From: Deltaproteobacteria bacterium
GTDB lineage: Bacteria; Bdellovibrionota; JAJCYS01
Assembly: GCA_029262815.1 (NCBI GenBank)
Contig: JAJCYS010000018.1
Location: 28,963 to 92,962 of the forward strand
DNA: 64,000 nt
Direction: 5' to 3'
A program made the position numbers and the translations under genes. Positions within the stretch are counted from its first letter, which is position 1; each line of letters opens with the position of its first letter. This document shows positions 29,526-40,325 of the stretch, piece after piece. The notes below the pieces were generated by a model that saw only the letters and a program-made list of their open reading frames with translations, made no database searches and was not told the DNA's origin.

Positions 29526-31742
29526 CTATTTGTGTTGGATTTTAATAATAGCCATATAAGCTTGTTGTTTTAATTGGAAATTTGTAATTGATTCTCTCAT
29601 CTTTTTCAAAAAAGGTAAGGCCGCTTCACCGTCAGAACCGAAACCAGATAATACAGTAAAATATAGTCCCATTAGCTTTACGGGAAGATCCTTATTTTGA
29701 TCAGTCGATTTTTTAACTTCAGCTTCAGCTGCTGCGATGACTTTGGGAAGACTGTCAAATTTCTTTTCTTTTTTAAGCCGTGGAATGAGCATGCCATAGC
29801 CCCAGAGTCCTGCAATTTTGGTTTCTTCACGCTCATTACTTAATGCTTCAATAAAAATAGGTACACCCTCAATGGCTTCTAACATGCCCAACGTCACGAA
29901 TGCCTTTTCCTTAAGCTCATCTGAACTTTGAATAGCAATTTGTTTGATTTCCGGAATGAGGTCTTTGATACTTCCTCGCCCGGCGATATCCATAATTGCT
30001 AATTGAGTCGATTTTTCAGTACGTTTAGTGAGTTGTATTTTGTAAGCATGTATAATTTCAGGGTACAGCTTATTCTTGTCATAGGCATGACCCTCAAGAA
30101 CTTTAACCAATCGCAAATTAAGAACATCTGATTTTGAGGATTCAAGTTTTTCAAGTAAGTACTTTGTGGCACTAGGCGCTTTTGAACCATCCAATGCAAC
30201 CATAGAAGCTTTTTGTATTTTTTTATCTGAACTCTCTAGACCTTGATACATAAGTGGTAAGGCATCATCGGTAGGCATGTCCTCTAAAGATAGTATTGTG
30301 AATACACGAACATGACGACTTGAGTGTGCGAGGTACGGTTGATATGCCTTTGAAATGGCACCAGGGTGTCGTTTTCCGATTTCGCCGAGGGCGTAATAAC
30401 ATGCGCCTTCTAAACGCCATTCAGCACCGCTTTCTTGATCATTTGGCAAGCTCTCGTATAAACCCACGACAACTTCAAACAAATTTTTAATTTCTTTAGG
30501 CTTTGCAATGACCCCGATAGCGTTAATGGCGCTTGCTCGTAGCATTCGGTCATTACTCGTGTCTTTGGCAATTTCAAGGAGAATATCGAGATTATCTTTA
30601 TCAGGCTGTTCCCATAATCGTTGAGTGACACTCCATCTGACGTCTGTCTTTGTATTTTTATCTTTTAATTTCTCGAGAAGGGATGCTTTTAATTCAGGAT
30701 TACTTTTTGAAATCACACCCAGTGCATGTGTGACATAAATACGAACTGATTTTGAACTGTCATCAATAGCTTTTAATAAAAAAGGCACACTTGAAGGATG
30801 CCCCGTAAAGAACAATGCGTGTGCTGAACCAGAGCGTATACTCTCATCACTATGAGAAAGCTGTAGGTGGAGTTTAGCTAGTACGGATGTGTGTAGTTTT
30901 GCAAGAATAGAAATATTTTTGGCTGCATGAAAACGAAGTTCACCGTTCTCTTCCTTTAGGGCTTCGAATAATAAGATTTTGCCTTCAGGTAATCTGGTCT
31001 CACCCATAATCCTTATAACTTCAAGTTTGGCATGAATTGTGGGTAGGGTGGGGTAGGCCTGTGTTACTAAAGGGTGAATAAACGCGTGCTCTTTGATTAA
31101 TTTCACGAGGCTTTTTGCGGCGGCCGAGACTAAGTTTGCATTCTTATGGGATAGATTTTTAATGAGTACATCTTTTGCCGCAAATCGACCAGACTCTCCT
31201 AAACCCCAAAGGGCACTTTCTTTAACAGCGCCATTTAAATCATCACGGCACATAGGATGCTCACCTTTGGCACACGCGAGCAACAGCTTAAACGCATCTT
31301 CTCTCTCTTTAGCGATTTGACCCAAACTTGCACCCAAGCGTTCACGTTTTAGCCTACTTAGTTCATCATCCGTGAGTCGTAAGAGCGTGGTGCTTATGGT
31401 CATTTCATTTAAACCCATCGTCACAAGTACATATTGTGCAGATTCATGAACATCAGTGTTTTTATGTATGAGCATATTCGCAATGTCCTCAACCGCTTCA
31501 ATTGCTTTTAGCTCGCCAAGTCTTTTTATCGCATTAACAAGATTTTTTGGGTCTTCTTCAGATTTGAGAATTTTCATGTTTTTTTCGATGCTAGCATTTC
31601 TATTTTCATATGCATCAATTTGGGGTTGGATGGGCCGTTTGCTGATTTCCTCATACCACTTTTTTAAATTGCAACCTGTAAGTAAAACTAATATAGGGAG
31701 TAGTGCCAAAAACTTGAGCTTTGATTTCACAAGCCCTCCCAA
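29526..31742 (-). CDS. HEAT-repeat lipoprotein
   Basis: Lipobox LLTGC; repeated HEAT-like units throughout. Confidence 0.8.
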   Translation of the reverse strand: MGGLVKSKLKFLALLPILVLLTGCNLKKWYEEISKRPIQPQIDAYENRNASIEKNMKILKSEEDPKNLVNAIKRLGELKAIEAVEDIANMLIHKNTDVHESAQYVLVTMGLNEMTISTTLLRLTDDELSRLKRERLGASLGQIAKEREDAFKLLLACAKGEHPMCRDDLNGAVKESALWGLGESGRFAAKDVLIKNLSHKNANLVSAAAKSLVKLIKEHAFIHPLVTQAYPTLPTIHAKLEVIRIMGETRLPEGKILLFEALKEENGELRFHAAKNISILAKLHTSVLAKLHLQLSHSDESIRSGSAHALFFTGHPSSVPFLLKAIDDSSKSVRIYVTHALGVISKSNPELKASLLEKLKDKNTKTDVRWSVTQRLWEQPDKDNLDILLEIAKDTSNDRMLRASAINAIGVIAKPKEIKNLFEVVVGLYESLPNDQESGAEWRLEGACYYALGEIGKRHPGAISKAYQPYLAHSSRHVRVFTILSLEDMPTDDALPLMYQGLESSDKKIQKASMVALDGSKAPSATKYLLEKLESSKSDVLNLRLVKVLEGHAYDKNKLYPEIIHAYKIQLTKRTEKSTQLAIMDIAGRGSIKDLIPEIKQIAIQSSDELKEKAFVTLGMLEAIEGVPIFIEALSNEREETKIAGLWGYGMLIPRLKKEKKFDSLPKVIAAAEAEVKKSTDQNKDLPVKLMGLYFTVLSGFGSDGEAALPFLKKMRESITNFQLKQQAYMAIIKIQHK

Positions 31743-33976
31743 GAAACTGTTCGAGATTCAACGCCGGATGGGATGAAAAATATATCCATAGCTTCAAAAG
31801 ACCAGTCGTTGGTTCCCACGAGTCTAAAAAAATCCGTTTTTGAATCATCTACTCGAAACCGATGAGATCGAGTTTCAAACGATTTTAGGAGTTTTCCAGA
31901 TGAGTTCCAGATACGGATGGTGTGGTCCGTGCCAGCCGTGAGTAGCATCTCGTTTCGAAACGCAGCGAAGTTCGCTCCAGGATGTTCCAGTTTGTGACAT
32001 TGATCCGATTGATAATTACAAAAGAGGGTATGCTGCTTACCCGTTATAGCCAATTTGGCAAGACGCCTTTTGTTGGTGTCTTCGGGATTAGGTGTAATCG
32101 CAACAAAGGTGGGTTCAGCTACATCAAACCAACCTTCAGGTTTTGATTCAGTGAGTTGGAGAATCTCGCCTTTTTCGAGTTTCACGTGTGAAAATAGTGC
32201 CTTCTTGTCCCTACTACAGAGCCAATAAGCAAAAGGGCCTTTGACGTCAGCATGAACCATCGGACAATCTGGGTCTTGAAAACTCATTGCGTTTTCCCAC
32301 CGGTTGTCTTTGCGTTGTAAAATCTGAATCCGATGTTTTTTAGTGGAGCGGTTTAGCCAATAAAGAGAAAGATCTGTAGAAAGGGCTGTGCTACCCATCG
32401 TTACATCTTTTAACGAAACGACTAAGGATTGAGATTGTTGCCATTTCTGATCCTTTTTTTCTAAATAGTCAACAGAGTAAGTCCACTGGCTTGCGTTTTC
32501 ATGTCGATGGTGTGTGCCGAGCATTGCAGTGTCGACGTGGCGTGCCAACATTGTATTTTTTAAATTTTCTTCCGGACGATTTATGTAAATCTGAGGCGCT
32601 AGATTTTTTGTCTGTGTACCAGACAGTATGTCAAATGTATGAAGTCCTTTTTCATTTGGATATGTAGGCGTAGAAATCGATGTAAGTTGATCATTTTCTA
32701 TACTAAAATGCCCGGAATCGCTTTGCCGTTTGAGAACATCAATGTTTGACTTGTGCATAAATCGGATGTCTTTCTGTGTGGAGAGTAACATGGCACGATG
32801 ACCATCAAAATTATGGGTGTACGCATTCTTGGGAATTAAATGGTCAGTGAGTGTAAACAGTGCTTTTTCTTTTAAAATTTCCGTAAAATCGAACGTAAAC
32901 TCAGCCCACCCATTTGAGGCACCGGAGAATAATACGATTGCCTGTGATTTTTCACTCTCATCTGGTTTCCAAATATAAAAGGACTTGAATTCAAATGCCT
33001 CGTTAAGCATTTCACTTTTCCATCCGACCGGATAAGATTTCCATTTACCTTCCTCTGATCGAGACCAACTTTTGAATAATCCTTTGCCGGTTGCAAAAAG
33101 GGTCGTGCCCTTTTGATCAAAAGTTATCGAGTTGATGGGTTCTTGGATTCCTGTATCTAATTGGAGCGGAGATTTGTCTTTTGAAGTTTCACCTAGTTTT
33201 GCAAAATAATACACCTCGCCTGTTTTGCATCCGATTGCTACGCTGATGTCATGAAAATCAATAGCAGTGATGTTGCAATTGCCAACCCGCGAAATGAACG
33301 CATCAAATTGATACATAATAATTTTGGATTCATCAATCAGATTTATATTGCCTTTGCTATCACCCATAGCTGTCATGTTATTTTTTTTGCGAGATACAGT
33401 TGGGATGCCCGGCTTGTTGAGAATGAGAGGCCACACACTTTTGGTGAATTCACTTGGCTTAGCCATTGGGTCGGCCCATGTGTATAGCTCAATAACTTTG
33501 CCTGTTTCAACATGGATGCTGGCTAGGGATCCTGACTCAGGTTGGGTTGAGAGAAATGCTATCGTCTTGGGTGCATTCAGTGTAGTCTTTAATTTTCCGT
33601 CTTTTCGATCTATAAATTCTATGATTTGAGCTCCTTGGTAAGGAAATCCAACAAGGGTCTCGCATTTTGTTGTTAAGCACTGCATGTGGGATGTGAGTCT
33701 TGGGAATTTCTCTTTTGAACTTTCTAGAACAACGCCTGATTTTTGGGGGTCAATTGGAATGGGTGATTTGGGGTCTTGTTTAAAATGAGCTGGGTTAGGA
33801 TCGCCAGATTCAACCTTCTTTTTCTTCTTTTTGCCTTTTACCTTTTTGATGAATTTCTTGACGCTGACGACGACCCCTGTGAGTTTCTTAAACCCCTCAC
33901 TCGTTGGATCTATGGTACATCCAGATAAGGGTATTATGCTGATACACAGGCATGCTATAGCTAGACGGCGCTCCAT
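31727..33976 (-). CDS. WD40/beta-propeller-like lipoprotein
   Basis: Lipobox IPLSGC; propeller-like repeats incl. LLTAGTDHTIRIWNSSGKLLKSF. Confidence 0.75.
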   Translation of the reverse strand: MERRLAIACLCISIIPLSGCTIDPTSEGFKKLTGVVVSVKKFIKKVKGKKKKKKVESGDPNPAHFKQDPKSPIPIDPQKSGVVLESSKEKFPRLTSHMQCLTTKCETLVGFPYQGAQIIEFIDRKDGKLKTTLNAPKTIAFLSTQPESGSLASIHVETGKVIELYTWADPMAKPSEFTKSVWPLILNKPGIPTVSRKKNNMTAMGDSKGNINLIDESKIIMYQFDAFISRVGNCNITAIDFHDISVAIGCKTGEVYYFAKLGETSKDKSPLQLDTGIQEPINSITFDQKGTTLFATGKGLFKSWSRSEEGKWKSYPVGWKSEMLNEAFEFKSFYIWKPDESEKSQAIVLFSGASNGWAEFTFDFTEILKEKALFTLTDHLIPKNAYTHNFDGHRAMLLSTQKDIRFMHKSNIDVLKRQSDSGHFSIENDQLTSISTPTYPNEKGLHTFDILSGTQTKNLAPQIYINRPEENLKNTMLARHVDTAMLGTHHRHENASQWTYSVDYLEKKDQKWQQSQSLVVSLKDVTMGSTALSTDLSLYWLNRSTKKHRIQILQRKDNRWENAMSFQDPDCPMVHADVKGPFAYWLCSRDKKALFSHVKLEKGEILQLTESKPEGWFDVAEPTFVAITPNPEDTNKRRLAKLAITGKQHTLFCNYQSDQCHKLEHPGANFAAFRNEMLLTAGTDHTIRIWNSSGKLLKSFETRSHRFRVDDSKTDFFRLVGTNDWSFEAMDIFFIPSGVESRTVSWEGL

Positions 33977-34234
33977 GCATCCATATCGTCAATCAGACTC
34001 AATCAGTTAAGCATAAAGTTTATATAGGTAACGGTAATTATTTAAAACTGATAGAAACTAGATTTATACGATTTGGCTTACTGAGACGATTATAATGGCT
34101 TAAAGCCTTAAGTTTTGCGCACTATATGTCGATAGAATAGTAGACGAGGGAGGGTCTAAGTACAAGCGATTCTTGACTTCTGCCTTATTTTTAGTGAGAA
34201 TGGGCCTGCCCGATTTAACGAAGGAAGGTGAGCT

Positions 34235-34582
34235 GTGGCCATTCAAATGACTCAAAATGCCATTACACATTGTATCGCTGTCAGAAAGAAGCAGGGGTTT
34301 GCGGAAAGCCATTGCTTGCGCTTAGCCGTCCGTACAGGGGGATGTGCAGGGATGGAGTACGATGTATCTTTTGTAGAGACAAAACAAGAAAAAGATAAGA
34401 GCTTTGAATTTATGACTGAGAGTGGCGAGACGCTCCATGTCGTGATTGACCCGAAGAGTTACCTTTTTATCAATGGGGTCGAGGTGGATTATCAAGTCAC
34501 CTTTATGGATAGTAAATTCATATTTAACAACCCAAATGCAGCTTCCGCTTGTGGATGTGGGACCAGTTTTAAGGTAAGCTAG
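34235..34582 (+). CDS. IscA/ErpA-type iron-sulfur assembly protein
   Basis: LRLAVRTGGCAGMEYDVSF ... NPNAASACGCGTSF Cys motif. Confidence 0.92.
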   Translation: MAIQMTQNAITHCIAVRKKQGFAESHCLRLAVRTGGCAGMEYDVSFVETKQEKDKSFEFMTESGETLHVVIDPKSYLFINGVEVDYQVTFMDSKFIFNNPNAASACGCGTSFKVS

Positions 34583-34587
34583 TCGCT

Positions 34588-35328
34588 ATGGCACATCACA
34601 AAGATATTCAAACGATGGATCCTTTAGGGGATGGTATTTCTTCTGTATATTTGGTTCAGCATGTCGGAGGAGATGACTCAGTTGTACGAGCTGCTCGTGT
34701 GAGTCATGCTAGAGACCTAAGTAAGAGTGCCCCCGATCGGGATAAAGCGTTGATAAAGTTTATGCTGAAGCACAAACATGGATCTCCGTTTGAACATAAT
34801 CTATTGACCTACAGAATCACTGCACCTTTGTTTGTGATTCAAGAAATGCTCCGGCATCGAATTGGTACTTCCTTTAACCAAGAAAGTCATCGGTACGTAG
34901 TGGTTCAAAACGAAGCGTATATACCTAGGGCATTTCGTGCACAAAGCCCTTCTAACAGACAAGCTTCGATTGTGGATGAGGGTATGATTTTGCAAGATCA
35001 GGCGATTGAGGCCTATAAGGCTACTGTGTCAACAGCCTATGAGACTTATGAAAAGTTACTCGAAATGGGCGTTTGTCGCGAACAAGCTCGAGGTGTTTTG
35101 CCTCATAGTACGTATTCAAGTTTGTATATGACCTTTAACTTACGCTCTTTGATTCACTTTTTAGGACTTCGACTGAATGCTGATGCGCAATGGGAAATTC
35201 AACAATATGCGAAGGCATTTTATACGTATGCCAGACCGTTGTTTCCTGTAACTTTTGATGCGCTTCATGAGCTCGAAATGCTCAAGAATATTTCTGTTGC
35301 TGGTGCTGCCAAAGAAGCTCAGGTTTAG
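34588..35328 (+). CDS. thyX: flavin-dependent thymidylate synthase
   Basis: ThyX signature RHRIGTSFNQESHRYVV; PFEHNLLTYRI. Confidence 0.95.
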   Translation: MAHHKDIQTMDPLGDGISSVYLVQHVGGDDSVVRAARVSHARDLSKSAPDRDKALIKFMLKHKHGSPFEHNLLTYRITAPLFVIQEMLRHRIGTSFNQESHRYVVVQNEAYIPRAFRAQSPSNRQASIVDEGMILQDQAIEAYKATVSTAYETYEKLLEMGVCREQARGVLPHSTYSSLYMTFNLRSLIHFLGLRLNADAQWEIQQYAKAFYTYARPLFPVTFDALHELEMLKNISVAGAAKEAQV

Positions 35329-35336
35329 GACACACC

Positions 35337-35684
35337 CTAGTGTAGTTCGCTCTCTGAAACTCCTTCTCGCCGATACCTTTGATATTGTTCGTAGTATTTG
35401 ACTTGGCAGGATTGGTACACTTCGATACATTCACGTGCGCTGCTGTCCTTCTTACATCGAACAAAGATTTGTACACAGCCTTCTGATTTTGCACGATACC
35501 AATTTCTAAGGGGGCTCTGCTTGGCTTCTACAATCCCTATCAGCTCATGAGTGTTTGGTGCGTTTACAACGGGTTCGATCAAGACTGCATGGCTGAGTGG
35601 GACACAGGCGAAAAACAATACTGGGATGAGACTATATGCCTTGTAATTCATTCGACTCATGATTCTTTCCTCATTCAGGGTCAA
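35337..35684 (-). CDS. hypothetical exported protein
   Basis: ORF with signal peptide (LIPVLFFACVPLSHA) and several Cys. Confidence 0.5.
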   Translation of the reverse strand: MTLNEERIMSRMNYKAYSLIPVLFFACVPLSHAVLIEPVVNAPNTHELIGIVEAKQSPLRNWYRAKSEGCVQIFVRCKKDSSARECIEVYQSCQVKYYEQYQRYRREGVSESELH

Positions 35685-36020
35685 AAACCAAATTATCCAT
35701 ATGCTTCTGTCCTTCCTATCGTAGAGATAGAAAATATCTTTAGTTGAGTTATGTAATAAATGTAAAATATGATATATAAATTGAATATATTGATAATGAA
35801 AGCAAAAATTAAGTATGGATTCTGGTTTTTGTTTTAGATTGGGGCTGAAGTTGTGAGGACTTCTACTATGTTTGATTGCCGTTATACGATATTCTGGCTC
35901 ACAGAGTCCCTTTTATGTGAAACATAACTTGGGGTTTGATTTACTCAACGTCAATAAAATGTAGAGATGGGTTCTCAAGTGTGAACCTTTTCATAAAAAC
36001 ACAAAATAAAGGAGCGTGGT

Positions 36021-36476
36021 GTGAAATATCCTGTGACCGGCAAAATACCCAGTGGATTGTTTTTATTAACGTTTCAAGATGAGCAGGCACAAGCAACTGG
36101 GATGCTTGCAAGTTGGGTCCAACAGGTATCATTTGATCCTGTCATGGTTTCGGTCGCTATTGAACAAGGGCGTCCTTTGTTAGAACACTTAGAACCAGGC
36201 AAGGTCTTTGCACTTCATCTCATCCCAGAAGGTGACAAGGCAACGCTGCGTACCTACGCCAAAGATTTTGATGAATCTATGCAAAAAGCTAACCCCGTCA
36301 TGCATGAATCTTATCCCGTGCCTATCATCCCAAAATTCAATGTGCTGGTATGCACAGTGATGAAACATGTGGATGTGGGTTCTCATAATCTATTATGTGC
36401 CACGATTGACCATGAAATTCAAGATCACGTATACAAGCCCTTTGTTCACTTACGTCGCTCAGCGTTGACCTATTAG
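36021..36476 (+). CDS. flavin reductase-like domain protein
   Basis: GKIPSGLFLLTFQDEQAQATGMLASWVQQVSFDPVMVSVAIE. Confidence 0.8.
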   Translation: MKYPVTGKIPSGLFLLTFQDEQAQATGMLASWVQQVSFDPVMVSVAIEQGRPLLEHLEPGKVFALHLIPEGDKATLRTYAKDFDESMQKANPVMHESYPVPIIPKFNVLVCTVMKHVDVGSHNLLCATIDHEIQDHVYKPFVHLRRSALTY

Positions 36477-36862
36477 TTGGCTTTGTAAACGGTGAAGAAA
36501 AGGGTGCACCAGCCCAACAGAAAAGCGACCCCACCGATGGGGGTGATGGCTCCCAACCATCTGATGCCTGTAATACTTAAAGCATATAAACTGCCTGAAA
36601 ACAGCAGAGTTCCCATAAGGAAGAGATAGCCGGGGAGATTGCCAATTGGCCATTTGTTCATAACCCAAGCAACGACAAACAATGCAAGTGCGTGGTACAT
36701 ATGGTACTTGACGGCCGTTTGGAATACAGGGGCTAGGTGAGGGGCGGATTCGAAGTGGCTTTTGAGAGCGTGAGCTCCAAATGCGCCAAAAGCGACCGCA
36801 AGAGCACTGAGTAAAGCTCCACTGAGAACAAAAAATCGATCCATTGCATTTTTACTATACAT
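36473..36862 (-). CDS. DUF423 membrane protein
   Basis: AVAFGAFGAHALK ... YHMYHALALF ... LFSGSLYAL ... ITPIGGVAFLLGW. Confidence 0.88.
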   Translation of the reverse strand: MYSKNAMDRFFVLSGALLSALAVAFGAFGAHALKSHFESAPHLAPVFQTAVKYHMYHALALFVVAWVMNKWPIGNLPGYLFLMGTLLFSGSLYALSITGIRWLGAITPIGGVAFLLGWCTLFFTVYKAN

Positions 36863-36912
36863 TTTGATCCAAAAAAATATAGTGTAAACTTCAGGTAATA
36901 AAGGAGAAGACC

Positions 36913-37497
36913 ATGAAACGAATCATATTCATGCTTACATGCGTTAGTGTCGTCAGTTTATCTGGGTGTGGGATTCAGTCTCTGCCGAAATCCAAAAATG
37001 CTGTAGAAGCAGCGTGGGCAGAAGTGCAGAATCAATTCAAAAGACGAGCCGATTTGATCCCCAATCTAGTAAGTACAGTCAAGGGCTATGCCGCGCACGA
37101 AAAAGAAACCCTTCAAGCTGTCATAGAAGCTCGGGCCAAAGCTACCCAAACACGTGTGAATGTTGATCAACTCACGCCTCAAACGATGCAGAAATTCCAG
37201 CGTGCTCAAGGTGCGTTGGGCTCAGCCTTATCTCGATTGATGGTTGTCATTGAGCGATACCCAGATTTGAAAGCCAATCAGAACTTTAGAGACCTTCAAG
37301 TACAGCTTGAAGGTACAGAAAACAGAATCAGTATTGCACGCAGACGATACATTGAATCCATCAAAACGTTTAATGATGGGGTAACCGTACCGCCCATGTC
37401 TTGGACCAACAGCTTAATTTATGGGTACAAGAAAAAACCTCAATTTGAACCTGAAAACGCTGACAAAATCAAAGAAGCACCGAAGGTAACATTCTAA
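36913..37497 (+). CDS. lemA: LemA family protein
   Basis: AWAEVQNQFKRRADLIPNLVSTVKGYAAHEKETL; YNDGV-like FNDGVTVPP. Confidence 0.93.
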   Translation: MKRIIFMLTCVSVVSLSGCGIQSLPKSKNAVEAAWAEVQNQFKRRADLIPNLVSTVKGYAAHEKETLQAVIEARAKATQTRVNVDQLTPQTMQKFQRAQGALGSALSRLMVVIERYPDLKANQNFRDLQVQLEGTENRISIARRRYIESIKTFNDGVTVPPMSWTNSLIYGYKKKPQFEPENADKIKEAPKVTF

Positions 37498-37500
37498 TAG

Positions 37501-38259
37501 ATGCGTCCCATAACCCTATATATTCTGCTTGGAGCACTGTTTCTTTGTGCATTGGGTAAATCCCTATTTGCGTTCACAGTACCTTCACTCACAGGTCCGG
37601 TTGTAGACCATGCGAACATATTTTCATCGAAGGATGAGCAAACTATTTCGCATGTACTGCGAACCTATTATCGTGAACACGGGATTCAGATGCAGGTTCT
37701 CGTAGTGCCAACCTTAGACGGTGAGCCTATAGAAGATGTATCCCTCCAAGTTGCTGAGACTTGGAAGATTGGAAAAGCAGACAAGGGCGTCCTACTCTTA
37801 GTTGCTGTACAGGATCGTAAGTTGCGCATTGAGGTGGGTGCAGCGTTGGAAGGTGATTTGCCGGATGTACTCGCAGGTCGGATCATTGACCGAGCCATCG
37901 TGCCTCACTTTAAAAAGAAACAATACGGATTAGGTATTTATACAGGTCTCGCAACTATTGCAGATGTGCTTGGGAAACCTCTGCCGGAAGGTGTACCCAT
38001 CAAATCGGGTCGACGGCGAAGAGGCACTGGAAGTGTGTTTGGAAATTTGATTTTTTTCTTATTCTTGATGTTTTTTATGGGCGGCGGTCGTATGTTTGGA
38101 CGTGGCGGTCGTAGAGGACGCGGCGGCGCCTGGACTTGGTTACTTCTAGGGAGCATGCTAGGTAGCGGCCGTAGTTTTGGCGGTGGTTTTGGCGGCGGCG
38201 GCGGTTGGTCAGGCGGCGGCGGCGGATTTTCTGGCGGTGGTGCCTCGGGTAGTTGGTAG
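37501..38259 (+). CDS. TPM-domain protein with Gly-rich C-terminus
   Basis: TGPVVDHANIFSSKDEQTISHVL, GVLLLVAVQDRKLRIEVG; Gly/Ser tail. Confidence 0.9.
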   Translation: MRPITLYILLGALFLCALGKSLFAFTVPSLTGPVVDHANIFSSKDEQTISHVLRTYYREHGIQMQVLVVPTLDGEPIEDVSLQVAETWKIGKADKGVLLLVAVQDRKLRIEVGAALEGDLPDVLAGRIIDRAIVPHFKKKQYGLGIYTGLATIADVLGKPLPEGVPIKSGRRRRGTGSVFGNLIFFLFLMFFMGGGRMFGRGGRRGRGGAWTWLLLGSMLGSGRSFGGGFGGGGGWSGGGGGFSGGGASGSW

Positions 38260-38263
38260 CGAT

Positions 38264-38887
38264 ATGGTTGTGATTACAGATAGTGAAAAAAAAGCAATTA
38301 AAGATGCAATCTCAGAAGTTGAATTACATACTACTGGTGAGATTGTACCTATAGTAGCGACTCGGAGTGATGTGTATGCGGGTGCAACATGGCGGATAGC
38401 TATCGCATTTACACTTGCTGTTTCGGGGGTGCTCGCGCTTTTTGTGGAGTCAATAAGCCCTTTTTGGCTTGTGGTGTTACAAGTTCCTTTTTTGTGGTTA
38501 GGTTGGATTGTTGGATCGATCCCGGCTATTGAACGTTTCGCAATTCATCCCAAGGAAATGTCTGAAGAAGTACATCAGCGTGCGATTCAGGCATTTTTTA
38601 ATTTTAAGTTACATACCACTCAAGACCGGACGGGTATTTTGATATTTGTTTCTTGTATGGAGCACCGTGTTGAAATTTTGGCAGACGCTGGTGTGTACAA
38701 AAAGCTGCCACCGGACGTGTGGCAAGAGACGGTCGACGAGCTGGTCAAGGCTATCAAGAAACGCCAATTAGCTGATGGGTTGGTGACGGCCATTCAATCA
38801 AGTGGAAAAATTTTAAAAACTCATTTCCCAAGCCAGGAAGAGAAAACGAACGAATTATGCAACGACCTTGTCCTAGTGGACATGTAA
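38264..38887 (+). CDS. second TPM-domain protein
   Basis: EVELHTTGEIVPIVATRSDVY; start reset to ATG 38264 (track start 38177 reads Gly-tail in wrong frame). Confidence 0.8.
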   Translation: MVVITDSEKKAIKDAISEVELHTTGEIVPIVATRSDVYAGATWRIAIAFTLAVSGVLALFVESISPFWLVVLQVPFLWLGWIVGSIPAIERFAIHPKEMSEEVHQRAIQAFFNFKLHTTQDRTGILIFVSCMEHRVEILADAGVYKKLPPDVWQETVDELVKAIKKRQLADGLVTAIQSSGKILKTHFPSQEEKTNELCNDLVLVDM

Positions 38888-38925
38888 TTTCCTTCAATTT
38901 CGCTTATAATAGGTAGAAGTAGTAC

Positions 38926-39240
38926 TTATGAGACGGTGGGGGCCGTCTTAGATTCGGGGGTGCTTTTTTCTTTGGACGCGTCACTTTTCTCAGCGTTACC
39001 TTTTTTCGATTCTTTTTTCTCCGGTGTCTTACTGTATAGCGTATTGAACCACCCTGATCCTTTGAGTGCAAAGGAACTTTGACTAATGAGCTTAGATAGG
39101 GGGCCTTTAGAGCAATGAGCGCAAGCGTCGGGATGAGGGTCATTGAGCTTCATCAACAGCTCCATGACTTTGCCACAGGATTCACATTTAAATTCATAAA
39201 TCGGCATACGAACACTCTCTTCCCTGTGAATTGTAACCAA
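38926..39240 (-). CDS. FmdB-family zinc-ribbon protein
   Basis: MPIYEFKCESCGKVMELLMKLND...CAHCSKGPLSKLIS. Confidence 0.88.
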   Translation of the reverse strand: MVTIHREESVRMPIYEFKCESCGKVMELLMKLNDPHPDACAHCSKGPLSKLISQSSFALKGSGWFNTLYSKTPEKKESKKGNAEKSDASKEKSTPESKTAPTVS

Positions 39241-39338
39241 AATTGTTTAAAAAGCAAGGAATTTCTTGGATTTAGAAGGGTGGGGTCTAAAGTCTGTGCG
39301 CCATAGGACGATACCATTAATGAAAGGGGAGAACGTCG

Positions 39339-40208
39339 TTGGATAAACAGCGGAGAAAACAGCAATGGATTGCATGGGCCTTATTCTCAGTAGGGGTCCA
39401 CCTTCTCCTGATATGGTTGGGATTACCACAACTCTATTTTCAAAAGCAGTTAACCAAAGCAAAACCCGTTCAGCAATTTGAAGTCCAGTTGGCACCTCCG
39501 CAGAAAAAGAAAGAGCCCAAAAAGTTCATCCCGTACGAACGAAAGACAAAAGAGAAAGCTGAAAAGCCAAAATATCTAGCAAAGCATGATTTCAAAGCCA
39601 AAAAGGAAACCGTAAATAAGAATTTAAAATCCGGTGGTAAAGTTGCTAAAAACGAACCCAAGCCTATTCCAAAACCAACGAAAGCGCCGACGATTCAACG
39701 AGGTCATTCCAAGAATTTAGCCATGCTGTTTCCAGATAAACTGTTTGATCAAATGGATCGAGAATATCAAGAACAGGATCAAACTTATGCCCAAGGGGAT
39801 CCTGGATTAGGTGGTGCAGTTGTTGATTACGTAGACAAGATTGACCTGGGTGATGAGACGCTATTGAACAGTGCATCCTTTAAATATTACGGATATTTTT
39901 CACAAATGAGAAAACGTGTGCGTCAGAACTGGGTATCAAATATAAATTCAGCAGCGTACCGTACGTATTTATTGGGACAGCCTTTGGAAAGTGATGATCG
40001 ACATGAAACTAAAATTCTCTTGGTTTTAAGTAGAACGGGAATCATCAAAGAGGTGAAAGTGATTAAGTCTTCTGGTAACCGCCAGTTGGATGAAGCCTCA
40101 ATAAACGCATTTATCGAAAGTCATTCGTTTCCGAATCCGCCTAAGGATTTATTCAAAAGCAAAGAGAAGATCGCCATCACGTGGTCCTTCTTAGTCAAGG
40201 TCAGCTAA
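39339..40208 (+). CDS. TonB-family energy transducer
   Basis: N-terminal TM, Lys/Pro-rich linker, C-terminal GIIKEVKVIKSSGNRQLDEASINAF. Confidence 0.85.
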   Translation: MDKQRRKQQWIAWALFSVGVHLLLIWLGLPQLYFQKQLTKAKPVQQFEVQLAPPQKKKEPKKFIPYERKTKEKAEKPKYLAKHDFKAKKETVNKNLKSGGKVAKNEPKPIPKPTKAPTIQRGHSKNLAMLFPDKLFDQMDREYQEQDQTYAQGDPGLGGAVVDYVDKIDLGDETLLNSASFKYYGYFSQMRKRVRQNWVSNINSAAYRTYLLGQPLESDDRHETKILLVLSRTGIIKEVKVIKSSGNRQLDEASINAFIESHSFPNPPKDLFKSKEKIAITWSFLVKVS

Positions 40209-40325
40209 ACCCAATTATCATTACTTCTTTCCCTTCTTTCAAAAAAACCGAATAATAAACTTACGCGCACCAGAAGCAGAGAACAAATAAGACTCGATGG
40301 GCTAACACATCCAGCTGCTGGTCTG

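Noticed and set aside
37939-38256. Gly-rich repeats at the end of the TPM protein as a novel low-complexity element
   Set aside because: Gly/Ser-rich C-termini are typical of TPM/YgcG-type proteins.
38177-38887. ORF-track start for the second TPM protein (MAVVLAAAAVGQAAAADF...)
   Set aside because: The first ~29 codons read the Gly-rich tail of the upstream TPM gene out of frame; ATG 38264 is the sensible start.
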